The notes below the pieces were generated by a model. That model was not told where the DNA came from, made no database searches, and was given only the letters and a program-made list of their open reading frames with translations. From Clostridia bacterium (GTDB lineage Bacteria > Bacillota > Clostridia > Oscillospirales > Acutalibacteraceae): a stretch of DNA of 64,000 nt. The stretch covers positions 1-64,000 of the forward strand of contig JAGBCU010000047.1 of NCBI GenBank assembly GCA_017937865.1, read 5' to 3'. Positions 1 through 8,866 of the stretch are shown one piece after another (positions within the stretch are counted from its first letter, which is position 1; every line of letters begins with the position of its first letter). Position numbers and translations under genes: made by a program.

Positions 1-22
1 CCCGCAAGGGTGGATTTAGTTG

Positions 23-54
23 AAAAACCGACTTGTCGAAACAAGTCGGTTTTT
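23..54 (-). terminator. Rho-independent terminator of the tRNA cluster
   Basis: A 14-bp perfect inverted repeat (arms 23-36 and 41-54) closes a CGAA tetraloop and is flanked by A5 on the left and T5 on the right, so it can terminate in both directions. It lies directly beyond the 3' end of the minus-strand tRNA-Gln and so ends the tRNA transcript. Bases 1-22 show nothing I can assign. Confidence 0.85.
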
Positions 55-55
55 C

Positions 56-130
56 TGGCAGGGATGGCGAGGTTCGAACTCACGGATGACGGAGTCAAAG
101 TCCGTTGCCTTACCGCTTGGCTACATCCCT
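56..130 (-). tRNA. tRNA-Gln (TTG anticodon)
   Basis: Read on the minus strand, the acceptor AGGGATG pairs with CATCCCT. The anticodon loop CTTTGAC carries TTG, the TTCGAAC T-loop is present, and the 3' CCA is encoded (bases 56-58). It is the last of four closely spaced minus-strand tRNAs. Confidence 0.95.
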
Positions 131-185
131 ATATTAAAATAGTCAAACTGCAAACAAACGTCTGAAGTTTGACCTATCTTTTGAA

Positions 186-263
186 TGGGGTGGATGATCG
201 GGGTCGAACCGACGACCTCCAGGGCCACAACCTGGCACTCTAACCAACTGAGCTACATCCACC
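186..263 (-). tRNA. tRNA-His (GTG anticodon)
   Basis: Minus-strand cloverleaf with acceptor GTGGATG/CATCCAC, anticodon loop TTGTGGC (GTG) and encoded CCA. An extra G at -1 (base 263) faces discriminator C73 (base 189), the identity pair specific to tRNA-His, which supports the anticodon call independently. Confidence 0.95.
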
Positions 264-268
264 ATATT

Positions 269-345
<77 letters not shown>

Positions 346-351
346 GCATTG

Positions 352-425
352 TGGAGCGGGTGATGGGAATCGAACCCACACGACCAGCTTGGAAGGCTGG
401 GATTCTACCATTGAACTACACCCGC
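352..425 (-). tRNA. tRNA-Gly (TCC anticodon)
   Basis: Minus-strand cloverleaf with acceptor GCGGGTG/CACCCGC, anticodon loop CTTCCAA (TCC), T-loop TTCGATT and encoded CCA at 352-354. It is the first gene of the four-tRNA cluster on this strand. Confidence 0.95.
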
Positions 426-526
426 ACGGTGTCACAACAACGGATATTTTATCACAAGAGTATATAGTTGTCAAGGATATTTTTTGAAAATATCGCTTTT
501 TTTATAATAAAATTTACCAACCTAAT

Positions 527-2182
527 TCATTCAAAATCGTTTAAGTTATAGAACTCCCCTACAAATCTTCCGTGTAAATCTTTTTTGCCGTTTTGGTCAA
601 CAACGAATACCTTTCCGCTCTTATATAATACTGCAATTTTATTATACTTACCCGAAAACTCAACAAAGTGTTTTTTCAGTTTTTTATAGTCTTTATCTTT
701 TCTCTTTAAAACATCCGGAATTTGCAAAGCTGATGAACAAGACAACATATCGCAAATTAGCTTTTCGCGAAGAATTTCACTATCACTTTTCTCTGCAAAA
801 TGATTATAAATTTCAACAGCATAATCAGATAAAGACATTTTTGAGCCTTTTACGCTATTACCGAACTCATAAAAAAGTCTAAACGGTGTATACCCACAGT
901 CATTTAATAAATAATCAAGTGTATATAAAAATCTGCCACTATTATACATTCTTTCAAGGGCGTCTTCGCACCGTTTAAGGCTTTTTAATTCATCTTCACT
1001 TAACCAAGGTGTTTTAATTACCTCGTAAGGTGGTGTATCCGAAAAAACACAAGGATATTTATCAGGATTTTCTCTCATATCTGCACCGTGAAGAAGCTTT
1101 AAAAAGCCCATCTGAAGCATATGTGCTTTAAGATTATACCCGATATCAAAGCTTCTTTCAAAGCTTTTAATATTTTCACCTGTTAGTCCTGCAATTAAAT
1201 CTATGTGAATATGCATATTTCCTGAAGCAACAAGCTTTTCAATATTCTTTACAAGCCTTTCGGTATCAGTTTTCCTATTGATAATTTTAAGCGTTTCTTC
1301 ATTAAAGGATTGCATACCTATTTCAAGCTGAAACAAGCCTTCGGGGGCAATTGATAAAAGATGATAAGTTTCCTCAGTAAGAATATCACCTGCTATTTCA
1401 AAATGGAAGCAGACGTTCTCCGGTATTGCTCCTCCCCTGTTTTCAAGAATAAAGCTAATAATTTCATTAGCACGTTTTGAATTTGCATTAAAAGTTCTAT
1501 CAACAAATTTAACGGTTTTAGTGCCACTGTTTGAAAGCTTTATAATATCATTTTTAACTCTATCTAAATCAAAAAATCTTAAGGGTGAGCATCTACCCGA
1601 CAAGCAATAAGCACATCTGTAAGGGCAACCTCTGCTTGTTTCAATATAGCAAATTCTGCCCGAAAGATTTTCAAAATACTCGTCAATATAAGGACTTACG
1701 GGGGTGCCTATGTACTCTTTTTCATCATTTATGATTATTTTATCGTCTAATCTATAAGCTAATCCTGCTACGTCAGAATAGTTTTCGCAAGCTTTAATTT
1801 TATTAATTAATTCAGGGAAGGTTTCTTCACCCTCACCGCAAAGCACGTAATCGACAAAACTGTATTTATTTAACACGTCATCGGCTCTATATGAAACCTC
1901 GGGTCCACCTACAATAATTTTACATCTGAGTTTTTCTTTAACTAAAGAACAAGCTTCTATCGTTTTTAAAACATTCCAAATATAGCAGCTAAAAGAAACG
2001 ACGTCGGGCTTTTCAGCAATAATACGAGAAGCAAACTCATCAATATCACCGTTTATTGTAGCCTCCATAACCTTGAAATCAACGTCATTACCGCAATAAG
2101 CCTTAACCCCTGATGCAAGGCACCAAGGAGCTAACGAAGAATGAATATATTTTGAATTAAGACAGGCAATTACAACTTTCAA
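527..2182 (-). CDS. B12-binding domain/radical SAM protein, DUF4080 type
   Basis: A 551-residue protein with an N-terminal cobalamin-binding-like Rossmann domain (about 1-130). The radical SAM barrel that follows carries the cluster motif at C186, C190 and C193 (GCPYRCAYC), and the C-terminal extension is of the kind annotated DUF4080. Such proteins bind a 4Fe-4S cluster and S-adenosylmethionine and often cobalamin; the substrate of this subfamily is unknown. The start is TTG at 2182 with GGAGG seven bases upstream. It is divergent from the Gfo/Idh gene and stands alone, so context does not suggest a pathway. The family call is firm; the function is open. Confidence 0.85.
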   Translation of the reverse strand: MKVVIACLNSKYIHSSLAPWCLASGVKAYCGNDVDFKVMEATINGDIDEFASRIIAEKPDVVSFSCYIWNVLKTIEACSLVKEKLRCKIIVGGPEVSYRADDVLNKYSFVDYVLCGEGEETFPELINKIKACENYSDVAGLAYRLDDKIIINDEKEYIGTPVSPYIDEYFENLSGRICYIETSRGCPYRCAYCLSGRCSPLRFFDLDRVKNDIIKLSNSGTKTVKFVDRTFNANSKRANEIISFILENRGGAIPENVCFHFEIAGDILTEETYHLLSIAPEGLFQLEIGMQSFNEETLKIINRKTDTERLVKNIEKLVASGNMHIHIDLIAGLTGENIKSFERSFDIGYNLKAHMLQMGFLKLLHGADMRENPDKYPCVFSDTPPYEVIKTPWLSEDELKSLKRCEDALERMYNSGRFLYTLDYLLNDCGYTPFRLFYEFGNSVKGSKMSLSDYAVEIYNHFAEKSDSEILREKLICDMLSCSSALQIPDVLKRKDKDYKKLKKHFVEFSGKYNKIAVLYKSGKVFVVDQNGKKDLHGRFVGEFYNLNDFE

Positions 2183-2342
2183 GGTTTTTCCTCCGACAAT
2201 ATTTGTAGATATATATTAGCACATTATACTCAAAATAGAAACACTATTTTTGCTCAAATTTATCTTGTAATTTTTTTATTATATGATACAATTATTAATG
2301 TATAAATTAAGGTGCAAAAAGCATCCTTTGGAGGTCTTAATT

Positions 2343-3287
2343 ATGTTAAAAATCGGTCTTGTTGGTGTTGGTGGCATAAGCGGTGCTCATATTCCCGCTT
2401 GGGAAGCGATGGAGGGTGCAGAGCTTGTAGCTATTTGCGACATTCGTACAGAAAGAATGGAAAAATATCCTGAAAAAAGACATTATACAGATTTTGAAGA
2501 AATGCTTAATAACGAAGAATTAGATATTCTTGATATCTGTCTTCCCACATATCTTCACGCAGATTTTGCAGTTAAAGCCATGGAAAAAGGTATTAACGTT
2601 ATCTGCGAGAAACCTATTTCATTAAAAGAAGAAGACGTTGAAAGAGTTTACAGCACAGCTGAAAAGAACAACGTTAAATTTATGGTTGCTCACGTTTTAA
2701 GATTCTGGCCCGAATACGAGCTTCTTAAAGAGATTTACGACACTAAAAAATACGGCAAGCTTCTTTCAGGTACAATGATAAGATTAGGCGGTTATCCAAA
2801 ATGGAGCTGGGACGGTTGGATGATGGATGAAAAGAGAAGCGGTCTTGTACCATTTGATTTACATATCCACGACCTCGACTTTATGGTATACACTTTCGGC
2901 GAGCCTAAAGTAAAATATCAGTACCGTTCAAAGCTTCCTAAACAGGATTTTATCAGCCTCAGCTATGATTTCGGTGATTTCACAATCAATGCAGAATCTT
3001 CTTGGTATGCAACCTGCTACCCCTTTACTGCTGAATTCCGTTTCCAATTTGAGGATGCAGTTGTTTCAAACGAAAACGGAAAAATGGTAATCTACTTAAA
3101 AGACGACAAGAAAATTGACCTTTCTCAAGAGGCTGAGGGTGACACAGGCAGCATCAATCTTCCTAAGAGCGATGCTTATGCAAACGAAATTAATTACTTT
3201 GCTGACTGTGTTCGTAACAACAAGCCTGTTGATAAATTCAAACCCTCTGAGCTTGAATGTGTATTAAAAATACTTAACAATTTATAA
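2343..3287 (+). CDS. Gfo/Idh/MocA-family NAD(P)-dependent oxidoreductase
   Basis: A 314-residue protein starting at ATG 2343, preceded by GGAGGT at 2330-2335; an upstream in-frame ATG at 2283 has no ribosome site. The N-terminus IGLVGVGGISGAH is the Rossmann GxGxxG loop, CEKP at residues 88-91 is the family's conserved nicotinamide-site motif, and HIHDLD in the second half matches the C-terminal substrate domain. Members oxidise or reduce sugars, inositols or related polyols. An OFA-type transporter follows 44 bp downstream, so a shared transcript for a small imported carbohydrate or acid is plausible. The substrate cannot be read from sequence. Confidence 0.88.
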   Translation: MLKIGLVGVGGISGAHIPAWEAMEGAELVAICDIRTERMEKYPEKRHYTDFEEMLNNEELDILDICLPTYLHADFAVKAMEKGINVICEKPISLKEEDVERVYSTAEKNNVKFMVAHVLRFWPEYELLKEIYDTKKYGKLLSGTMIRLGGYPKWSWDGWMMDEKRSGLVPFDLHIHDLDFMVYTFGEPKVKYQYRSKLPKQDFISLSYDFGDFTINAESSWYATCYPFTAEFRFQFEDAVVSNENGKMVIYLKDDKKIDLSQEAEGDTGSINLPKSDAYANEINYFADCVRNNKPVDKFKPSELECVLKILNNL

Positions 3288-3331
3288 TTTTTTTAGTTTT
3301 TCAAAGAAGTCTAAAGCAGGAGACGTATAAT

Positions 3332-4555
3332 ATGGCTAACACAGCTAAAATAAACAAACGTTGGTTTTATCTTGGAACGGGCGTTTTTGCTATGCTTTTT
3401 TCAGGTGTTTTATATGCCTGGTCTATTTTAAAAATCCCCTTTAAAGAAGTATTCGATTGGAGTGACTCTTCACTCGCATTTAACTTCACTCTTACAATGT
3501 GCTTTTTCTGTTTAGGTGCATTTTTCGGCAGTCTTATCTGTAAAAAAATCGGTCCTAAAATCACATTGATAATTGCCGGTGTATTAGTTGGCATAGGATT
3601 TGTCGTGACGGGTCTTCTTAATGCTGATTTATTATATCTTTTATATTTCAGCTATGCAATTTTAGCGGGTACGGGTATCGGTATTTCTTATAACGTTGTC
3701 GTTTCAACTGTTGCAGCTTGGTTTCCCGATAAAAAAGGTCTTTGCTCCGGTTGTCTTATGATGGGCTTCGGTGTCAGCACCCTGCTTTTAGGTAATCTTA
3801 TAAGTATGTTCTTTGAAAATGAGAGCATCGGTTGGAGTAAAACGTATATTGCTCTTGGTATTATTTTAGCTATTGTTCTCATACTTGCAGGTATAATTCT
3901 AAAAAGACCATCGCAGGATACAGCACTCCCCGCCCCTAAGCAAAGAAAGTCGGTTTCAAAAGAAAGCTTTGAAGCAAGAGATTTTTCAACAAAAGAAATG
4001 CTTAAAAGCTTTACCTTCTGGCGTGCTTTCGTTTGTATGGCATTTATTACAGCGGTTGGTAATTCTGTAATCAGCTTCGCAAGAGACCTTGTTATTTCAG
4101 TTGATGCCGCCCCTGCTCTTGCTACTACTTTAGTTGGTGTGCTTTCAGTTTTCAACGGTTTTGGAAGAATTCTTACTGGTGCTGTTTACGATGCTTTAGG
4201 CAGAAGAAGGACTATGATAGCCGCTAACATTCTTACAATTGTTGCGGCCGGTATGACACTTTTAGCGGTTCAGATAAATTCGCTTCCCGTATGCATTATC
4301 GGTCTTTGTCTTACGGGTATGTCTTACGGCTCATGCCCTACGGTTACCTCTGCTTTCACGTCATCATTTTACGGTCAAAAGTATTTCTCAACAAACTACA
4401 GCTTAACAAACTTCAACTTAATTGTAGCAGCGTTTATCGCTTCATTCAGTAATTCCTTGCTCATATCAAGCGGTAGCTATATTTCACCGTTTGTTATGTT
4501 GCTTATTTTAGCAGTTGCTGCTTTAGGTCTTAACGTTACAATTAAAAGACCGTAA
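3332..4555 (+). CDS. MFS transporter, OFA (oxalate/formate antiporter-like) family
   Basis: A 407-residue integral membrane protein with about 12 hydrophobic segments. The start NKRWFYLGTGVFAMLFSGVLY and the following YAWSILKIPF are typical of OFA-family major facilitators, which exchange small organic acids; most bacterial members are uncharacterised. The ribosome site AGGAGA precedes ATG 3332. It is likely cotranscribed with the upstream oxidoreductase, and a terminator lies 29 bp after the stop. The substrate is unknown; oxalate/formate in the family name should not be taken literally. Confidence 0.85.
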   Translation: MANTAKINKRWFYLGTGVFAMLFSGVLYAWSILKIPFKEVFDWSDSSLAFNFTLTMCFFCLGAFFGSLICKKIGPKITLIIAGVLVGIGFVVTGLLNADLLYLLYFSYAILAGTGIGISYNVVVSTVAAWFPDKKGLCSGCLMMGFGVSTLLLGNLISMFFENESIGWSKTYIALGIILAIVLILAGIILKRPSQDTALPAPKQRKSVSKESFEARDFSTKEMLKSFTFWRAFVCMAFITAVGNSVISFARDLVISVDAAPALATTLVGVLSVFNGFGRILTGAVYDALGRRRTMIAANILTIVAAGMTLLAVQINSLPVCIIGLCLTGMSYGSCPTVTSAFTSSFYGQKYFSTNYSLTNFNLIVAAFIASFSNSLLISSGSYISPFVMLLILAVAALGLNVTIKRP

Positions 4556-4583
4556 ATAAAAAACAATATAATTCCCAAAAATC

Positions 4584-4630
4584 AACGCCCCAATTTGCAC
4601 ATCCGTTACAGATTGAGGCGTTAATTTTTT
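4584..4630 (+). terminator. Terminator after the OFA transporter
   Basis: Arms 4584-4594 and 4612-4622 pair over 11 bp with one G-U, followed by six T residues. It closes the transcript of the oxidoreductase and transporter genes. Confidence 0.8.
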
Positions 4631-4823
4631 ACTACAATATCTTTAATTTTACTTTGACCCTTTATTTATTCACTCATACGATATAAATAAAACCGTTTTT
4701 TATTTTTGATACAAATTTGCCTGTTGCTTTTATAATTACCGTAAAGTTCTCTATCGGCATATTTACTATTTATATCTCTTTATGATAAAATACACCAAAT
4801 GCAGTTTAGTAGGTGTTAAGAAT

Positions 4824-5252
4824 ATGAACCAAAAGTTCTCTATGTTTTCTAAAAAAGCGTTAAAGTATCGTGAACTTGCTGATGAATTCGAAAAGACGGG
4901 ATACTTAAGAACGATATACAAGTGTAACGAATTTGTAATCGTTTTTTTATCAAATTGTTGTTATTATATTATTTATTATGATTCGGGTTTAGCTGTAAAT
5001 ATAAGACCCGATGCTCTTTTACAGGTAATCGAAAATCCGAAAAGGACCTTGAAAGCCTTTCGTAAACTTCCCCCGAAAATAAAAGCCAGGACAGGATTTT
5101 ACATTCATTCAGATAAAATTGAAGAAGTATTTATCAGAGTAAAAGAAATTATAGCAAAACAACCGGAAATAGCTTGTTATTCACCTGATATGGAAAAAGA
5201 GGTTTTTGATAAATACGGATATCCTGAAAATCTTTTTGGGGAAAACAAATAG
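4824..5252 (+). CDS. Hypothetical protein
   Basis: A 142-residue soluble protein, not recognised. It contains a hydrophobic core stretch (VIVFLSNCCYYIIYYDSG, about residues 36-53), a Lys/Pro-rich middle (ENPKRTLKAFRKLPPKIKA) and an acidic C-terminus. No signal peptide or known motif is seen. ATG 4824 is preferred because AGGTG lies upstream, while the in-frame ATG at 4782 has no ribosome site. The gene has its own terminator at 5263-5305 and is isolated between terminators, so it is probably monocistronic. Confidence 0.6.
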   Translation: MNQKFSMFSKKALKYRELADEFEKTGYLRTIYKCNEFVIVFLSNCCYYIIYYDSGLAVNIRPDALLQVIENPKRTLKAFRKLPPKIKARTGFYIHSDKIEEVFIRVKEIIAKQPEIACYSPDMEKEVFDKYGYPENLFGENK

Positions 5253-5262
5253 GATAAAGTAT

Positions 5263-5305
5263 AACTCTACTTGTTTTATTATAGTTAAAACAAGTAGAGT
5301 TTTTT
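5263..5305 (+). terminator. Strong rho-independent terminator
   Basis: A 16-bp perfect stem (5263-5278 with 5286-5301) ends in a run of T. It follows the hypothetical gene on the plus strand and also lies between it and the convergent acyltransferase gene. Confidence 0.85.
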
Positions 5306-5349
5306 AGTTAATTCAAAACAAGGATATTTATATTGTATATTTATTTTAA

Positions 5350-6336
5350 CTATTTAACACGTAAAAGCTTATCAACTTTTTTTACTGCACATGCTAAAAC
5401 GGTAGACAAGAAACAAACCAACAACGGATGAACTAACGCCAAACAAACAGAATAACCTATACCTATTTTAGCATAAATATACCATAGATATTTTGAAACA
5501 GTAAAATGAATTATATAAACAAACGTATTGCACGAAGCAATAGAAACAATTGCTTTCGGGCATTTAATATTTGAATATTTAATAAAAATCAGCATCATTG
5601 CTATCATAAGGAAGAATGAGCCAACATACAGTTCGTTCTTACCAAAAAACTTTCTTGACAGCAAGGTTAACAAGATACCGATTGCACCAAAAACGAAAAT
5701 AAACCGGCTTGATAATTTTTCAAGCTTATAAACATATTTTTGAGCAATTAAACCTATAACGAAGAACGGGAATCCCATTAAAGCGAAATTGCGAATATAA
5801 TAATATTCTATAGCTACACCAAATATTGATAGACCCTCTGCAAGAATAAAGTGTAAGACAAGACAAGCTATAGCAAAAGCAAAAATTATTTTTTCTTTTA
5901 CTTTGTATAACGTTAAGAAATACATAATGGTATATACATATATTAATGCTAACAAATACCACAAATGAATTGAGTATAGCGCGTTGTTAAACAACAATAA
6001 ATTCAGAATGTTTTTTATATTTAAATACAAACTAAAATAATTTGTTACAGCTTGCACATCATTATTCAATAACAATAAAATTATGTCAAAAGAAACGCAA
6101 AACACTACAGAAAAAACAAATAATCTTAAAAGATATACTATTCTTTTCTTGATTTTTTCAGGAGTTATTCCGTAAGAATAAAAACCGGTTGCAGCAAAAA
6201 AGAACGGAACAGCACATCTGGCTAACGCATCAGTTGCAACACTAAGGCTACCATAGGAAAACACGTGAATATAAACAACCATATACGATGCTAATAGTTT
6301 TAACAAATCAAGCATATCGTTTCTATTATTTTTCAA
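5350..6336 (-). CDS. Acyltransferase 3 family membrane protein
   Basis: About 328 residues with roughly ten membrane segments. The N-terminus DMLDLLKLLASYMVVYIHVF carries the conserved His of the acyltransferase-3 fold (AYxVVxxH pattern), followed by VPFFFAATGFY, the second family signature. Members O-acetylate cell-surface sugars or peptidoglycan from cytoplasmic acyl donors. The start is uncertain: TTG 6336 has GGTGG about seven bases upstream and is preferred over TTG 6357; ATG 6315 is a third option. It is a single gene with no linked glycosyltransferases. Confidence 0.8.
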   Translation of the reverse strand: MKNNRNDMLDLLKLLASYMVVYIHVFSYGSLSVATDALARCAVPFFFAATGFYSYGITPEKIKKRIVYLLRLFVFSVVFCVSFDIILLLLNNDVQAVTNYFSLYLNIKNILNLLLFNNALYSIHLWYLLALIYVYTIMYFLTLYKVKEKIIFAFAIACLVLHFILAEGLSIFGVAIEYYYIRNFALMGFPFFVIGLIAQKYVYKLEKLSSRFIFVFGAIGILLTLLSRKFFGKNELYVGSFFLMIAMMLIFIKYSNIKCPKAIVSIASCNTFVYIIHFTVSKYLWYIYAKIGIGYSVCLALVHPLLVCFLSTVLACAVKKVDKLLRVK

Positions 6337-6526
6337 ATTCTCACCACCAAATAGCAATGATCTTTGCCGATTAGCAATTACTGAAAATAAAACAGCCTAC
6401 AAGACTATAATTCCACAAAAATATAACACAAATTAGTCAAAAAGTAAACACAAAACAAACACGTTCAAATTTTAACCAAAAAGCAAATCAAACGCAAGAC
6501 AGAAAAGACAACTAATTATATTTCGT

Positions 6527-8071
6527 TTATTTAACGTTTTCGAGGCGGGCCTCGAGATTTTGCTGTCGTCTTTCCTCAAGAGCTTTTACAATTTCTTTAT
6601 GTTTTTTACCCGAAAGCTTGTAGAAAAGCATTGGTATAACCGCAAGGAATGAGAATATAGCAGGAAGAATTGCAAAAAGATAAATCAGACTTGCTTTAGC
6701 TTCTAAGGGTATAAGCTCGGGTGTATCCGCAAACTGCTTATATCCAACGTAAATCAAGAAAAGGTTTGTTATGTAGGTTGTGCAGTTTCCGAGAATTCTT
6801 GACAATGTACTCTTCAAAGCACTAACAGTCGCTTCGTTCCTTTCGCCGTATTTATATTCACCGTAATCATAAACGGACATCTGAATAAGCCCGGGTATAG
6901 TGTTATAGAAGCCTGTTGTAAGACCGTGAATTGCATACCATAAAACAACGCTTATAAAAATCTGTTGGGGTGTATGGGCTTCGTAGGGGTAAACCGAAAG
7001 AAACATTGCAGTATAGCAGATACCCGTTCCCAGCTTCATACCGATATAAAGAATTTTATCATCGACCCATTTTCTAATAATCGGAGCAAGGAAAAGCGAA
7101 AGACCGGTTGTTACTAAAGATGCTAAAGATGCAAAGGAAAGCAAAGCGGCGTAGTTACCGTCAGAATACGTATAAGCGAATTCAATAGGCGTACCTTCAA
7201 AGAATTTAATAACGAACTGCTCTGTTCTGAAGCAAGCAATAAACGCATAAGTCATAAGACCGTAGCCAACAGACATACCGTGACCGAGAATTTCGGAAAG
7301 CATATATAACATCAAGGGCTTGTTTTTAATAATATTTTTATAAACAACTCTGAGCTTTGGTGCTTCAACTTTTGGTGGGTCGGTTATACGCTCTTTTGTA
7401 ACAATTATATTCCACAGGGTTAATGGGATAGCCAATAAGGTTACTACACCGTAGCCATAGAAATATCTTTCTGCTTCTGAAAGATTGGGTAAAAGAAAAG
7501 GAAGAAAAGCCGCAATATATGTACCGCAAGAACCGATTGATGAGGAAAGAATACTCTCAATGGCGGCAAGGTATCCCCTCTCTAAATTATTAGTTGTTCT
7601 GCGGGCATTAAGAGCAGTTAAAGCAGCATTATAAAAAGTGCTGAAGGCATCATTGAGAAAATAAAGCAAAACAAGATAAGCAACCTTAAAAGCGTCACTA
7701 ATGCCCGGGAAATAGGCTTTAAGTGGCAACGCTTGTAAAATCACCACAAGGTTACACGGGATAATCATCAACATAAGCCAAGGCTTAAATCTACCCCATT
7801 TACCAAAGGTTTTGCGATTCTTATCAAGAAAGCTTGAAACTATAACGTCGTTTGCAATATCCCAAAAGCCAAGAAAGAATACAATTGTGCTATAGGTTGC
7901 AAATGCACTTTCACTTAAGCCTAAAAAGGTGGAGGCAACAAGACCGCCGAAAAAGCCACTCATAGCAGTACCGACTTTTGAAACGGCAGTGCTGGTACTA
8001 AAAGCCGCATATTCCTTTAACGTTATCTTTTCATTAACGTTAGTTGCTAAATTGTTTTTGAATTTGCCCAT
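6527..8071 (-). CDS. GPH-family (MelB-like) sugar:cation symporter
   Basis: A 514-residue protein of about 12 membrane segments. The DIANDVIVSSFLDKNRKTFG segment and KWGRFKPWLM loop correspond to the conserved D-x-x-x-D and R/K-G-x-x-KPW signatures of glycoside-pentoside-hexuronide symporters. ATG 8071 has AGGGGTG five bases upstream; the longer frame to 8137 lacks a ribosome site. No glycosidase is next to it, so the substrate is unknown. A second GPH protein is encoded at 12223-13743. Confidence 0.85.
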   Translation of the reverse strand: MGKFKNNLATNVNEKITLKEYAAFSTSTAVSKVGTAMSGFFGGLVASTFLGLSESAFATYSTIVFFLGFWDIANDVIVSSFLDKNRKTFGKWGRFKPWLMLMIIPCNLVVILQALPLKAYFPGISDAFKVAYLVLLYFLNDAFSTFYNAALTALNARRTTNNLERGYLAAIESILSSSIGSCGTYIAAFLPFLLPNLSEAERYFYGYGVVTLLAIPLTLWNIIVTKERITDPPKVEAPKLRVVYKNIIKNKPLMLYMLSEILGHGMSVGYGLMTYAFIACFRTEQFVIKFFEGTPIEFAYTYSDGNYAALLSFASLASLVTTGLSLFLAPIIRKWVDDKILYIGMKLGTGICYTAMFLSVYPYEAHTPQQIFISVVLWYAIHGLTTGFYNTIPGLIQMSVYDYGEYKYGERNEATVSALKSTLSRILGNCTTYITNLFLIYVGYKQFADTPELIPLEAKASLIYLFAILPAIFSFLAVIPMLFYKLSGKKHKEIVKALEERRQQNLEARLENVK

Positions 8072-8136
8072 ACTGCACCCCTTGATAAATTTTTGATATA
8101 TCATAATATCGCTATAATCATAACACAAATGCTTCA

Positions 8137-8318
8137 AAAAGTAAATTCACACAGTATAAATCCCCTTAAAATATAGATAATATCAACACAATTTGTAATT
8201 TAAGGAGAAATGAATATATGAAAGCAACAGGGATTGTGAGAAGAATTGACGATTTGGGAAGAGTTGTTATACCCAAGGAAATTCGTAGAACGTTGAGGAT
8301 TCGTGAGGGAGACCCTTT
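8137..8318 (+). repeat. Direct repeat copy A: spoVT promoter and first 34 codons
   Basis: This 182-bp segment matches 10586-10766 in the same orientation: promoter, leader, ribosome site and 34 codons. In the coding part 85 of 102 bases match and all 17 differences are synonymous. The last 20 bases (8299-8318, matching 10747-10766) are identical, and similarity stops abruptly after them. It marks the left edge of an inserted cassette. Confidence 0.9.
8154..8182 (+). promoter_or_regulatory. Forespore-type (sigma G/F-like) promoter of the truncated spoVT copy
   Basis: GTATA at 8154-8158, 17-nt spacer, GATAATA at 8176-8182. The layout equals the one before intact spoVT (GTATA, 17 nt, AATACTA) and resembles the sigma G/F consensus (GHATR, CATnHTA-like -10). 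In Bacillus subtilis spoVT is transcribed by sigma G. The assignment is by pattern only. Confidence 0.55.
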
Positions 8319-8451
8319 ACTGACAACATTGACACAATTTGACAGATTTTGTTGGGCGATACATAGTGTGGCGAGAAGATATAACGCAAAAAGAAAGCGG
8401 AGTGAAGTCCACTCCGCCCCATATTTTAGTGTTTTTCAGCCTTGTGTTTAG
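8218..8451 (+). pseudogene. Truncated spoVT 5' fragment
   Basis: The frame opens with ATG 8218 after TAAGGAG and encodes 34 residues identical to the SpoVT start (MKATGIVRRIDDLGRVV and onward through GDPL). It then runs into 43 unrelated residues before the stop at 8451. The AbrB-type swapped-hairpin domain needs about 50 residues, so even that domain is incomplete and the GAF domain is missing. Promoter and ribosome site are intact, so a short chimeric peptide may be made, but a SpoVT function is unlikely. Its 3' end overlaps the end of the 41-residue minus-strand gene. Confidence 0.85.
8388..8417 (-). terminator. Terminator of the small two-gene operon
   Basis: Stem GCGGAGT (8397-8403) with ACTCCGC (8411-8417). 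On the minus strand it is followed by a T-rich tract (complement of 8388-8396). It lies 9 bp beyond the stop of the 41-residue gene. Confidence 0.75.
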
Positions 8452-8551
8452 CTAAGGTCTTACCAGCTTTACTTTTTCCTTTTTTTGAAGAACTTTTCGA
8501 AGCTAATATTTTACCTGCCTTGCCAACTTTACCACCATGATGTACTGCCAT
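8426..8551 (-). CDS. Small basic Lys/Ala/Gly/Ser-rich protein, 41 residues
   Basis: ATG 8549-8551 to TAA 8426-8428 encodes 41 residues beginning MAVHHGGKVGKAGKILASKS and ending KHKAEKH, with 12 Lys and no acidic residue before the penultimate Glu. AGGGGG lies eight bases upstream and overlaps the stop region of the preceding gene, so the two are translationally linked. A terminator follows. There is no membrane segment. Function unknown; the charge suggests nucleic-acid or membrane-surface binding, but that is only inference. I believe similar short proteins occur in other gut Clostridia, without certainty. Confidence 0.7.
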   Translation of the reverse strand: MAVHHGGKVGKAGKILASKSSSKKGKSKAGKTLAKHKAEKH

Positions 8552-8556
8552 TTACA

Positions 8557-8772
8557 TTACCCCCTATGAGCATTCGGACAGCAAATTGCACATCCATCTG
8601 CATCTTGATAATATGTTCTTGCTTTTCTTACTGCTTCAACTTCGTTTACACAATATCCTAAAGATATTCTGTTTACAATACCAAGCTTGTTAGCGTGTTC
8701 AAGAGTATGAACTTCGTGATGAAGTCCAGGATTTCGAGTTTGATTATTGTTTACAATATAATAATTTGACAT
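8557..8772 (-). CDS. Small His/Cys protein with HEVH and GCAICC motifs, 71 residues
   Basis: ATG 8772 follows AAAGGA; a longer frame to 8796 has no ribosome site. The protein begins MSNYYIVNNNQ, contains HHEVHT at about residues 20-25 and ends ADGCAICCPNAHRG. The pattern of early NxQ, HEVH, and terminal GCxxCC resembles a widespread family of about 70-residue uncharacterised proteins in gut bacteria, which usually carry further Cys residues. The His/Cys set could bind a metal. It is the first gene of a two-gene operon with the 41-residue basic protein. TTAACA, 17 nt, TATTGC lies upstream on the minus strand as a possible promoter. Confidence 0.7.
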   Translation of the reverse strand: MSNYYIVNNNQTRNPGLHHEVHTLEHANKLGIVNRISLGYCVNEVEAVRKARTYYQDADGCAICCPNAHRG

Positions 8773-8831
8773 TTTAATCAATCCTTTCCGTTGCAATACG
8801 ACAACTTAAAAATTTTGTTAATTTTTACTAA

Positions 8832-8860
8832 TAGAAAAATCGAAAAGGATGTGTTATACT
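8832..8860 (+). promoter_or_regulatory. Promoter of the plus-strand short transcript
   Basis: TAGAAA at 8832-8837, 17-nt spacer, TATACT at 8855-8860. A start near 8867 would give a transcript of about 90 nt ending at the bidirectional hairpin 8900-8950. Confidence 0.5.
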
Positions 8861-8866
8861 TTTAAT

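Noticed and set aside
1..22. Remnant of a fifth tRNA
   Set aside because: The stretch is too short to show a T-arm or acceptor stem, so it was left unassigned.
8218..8451. Intact MazE/AbrB-type antitoxin gene
   Set aside because: The first 34 residues equal SpoVT and the rest is unrelated; the DNA-binding fold is incomplete and no toxin gene follows.
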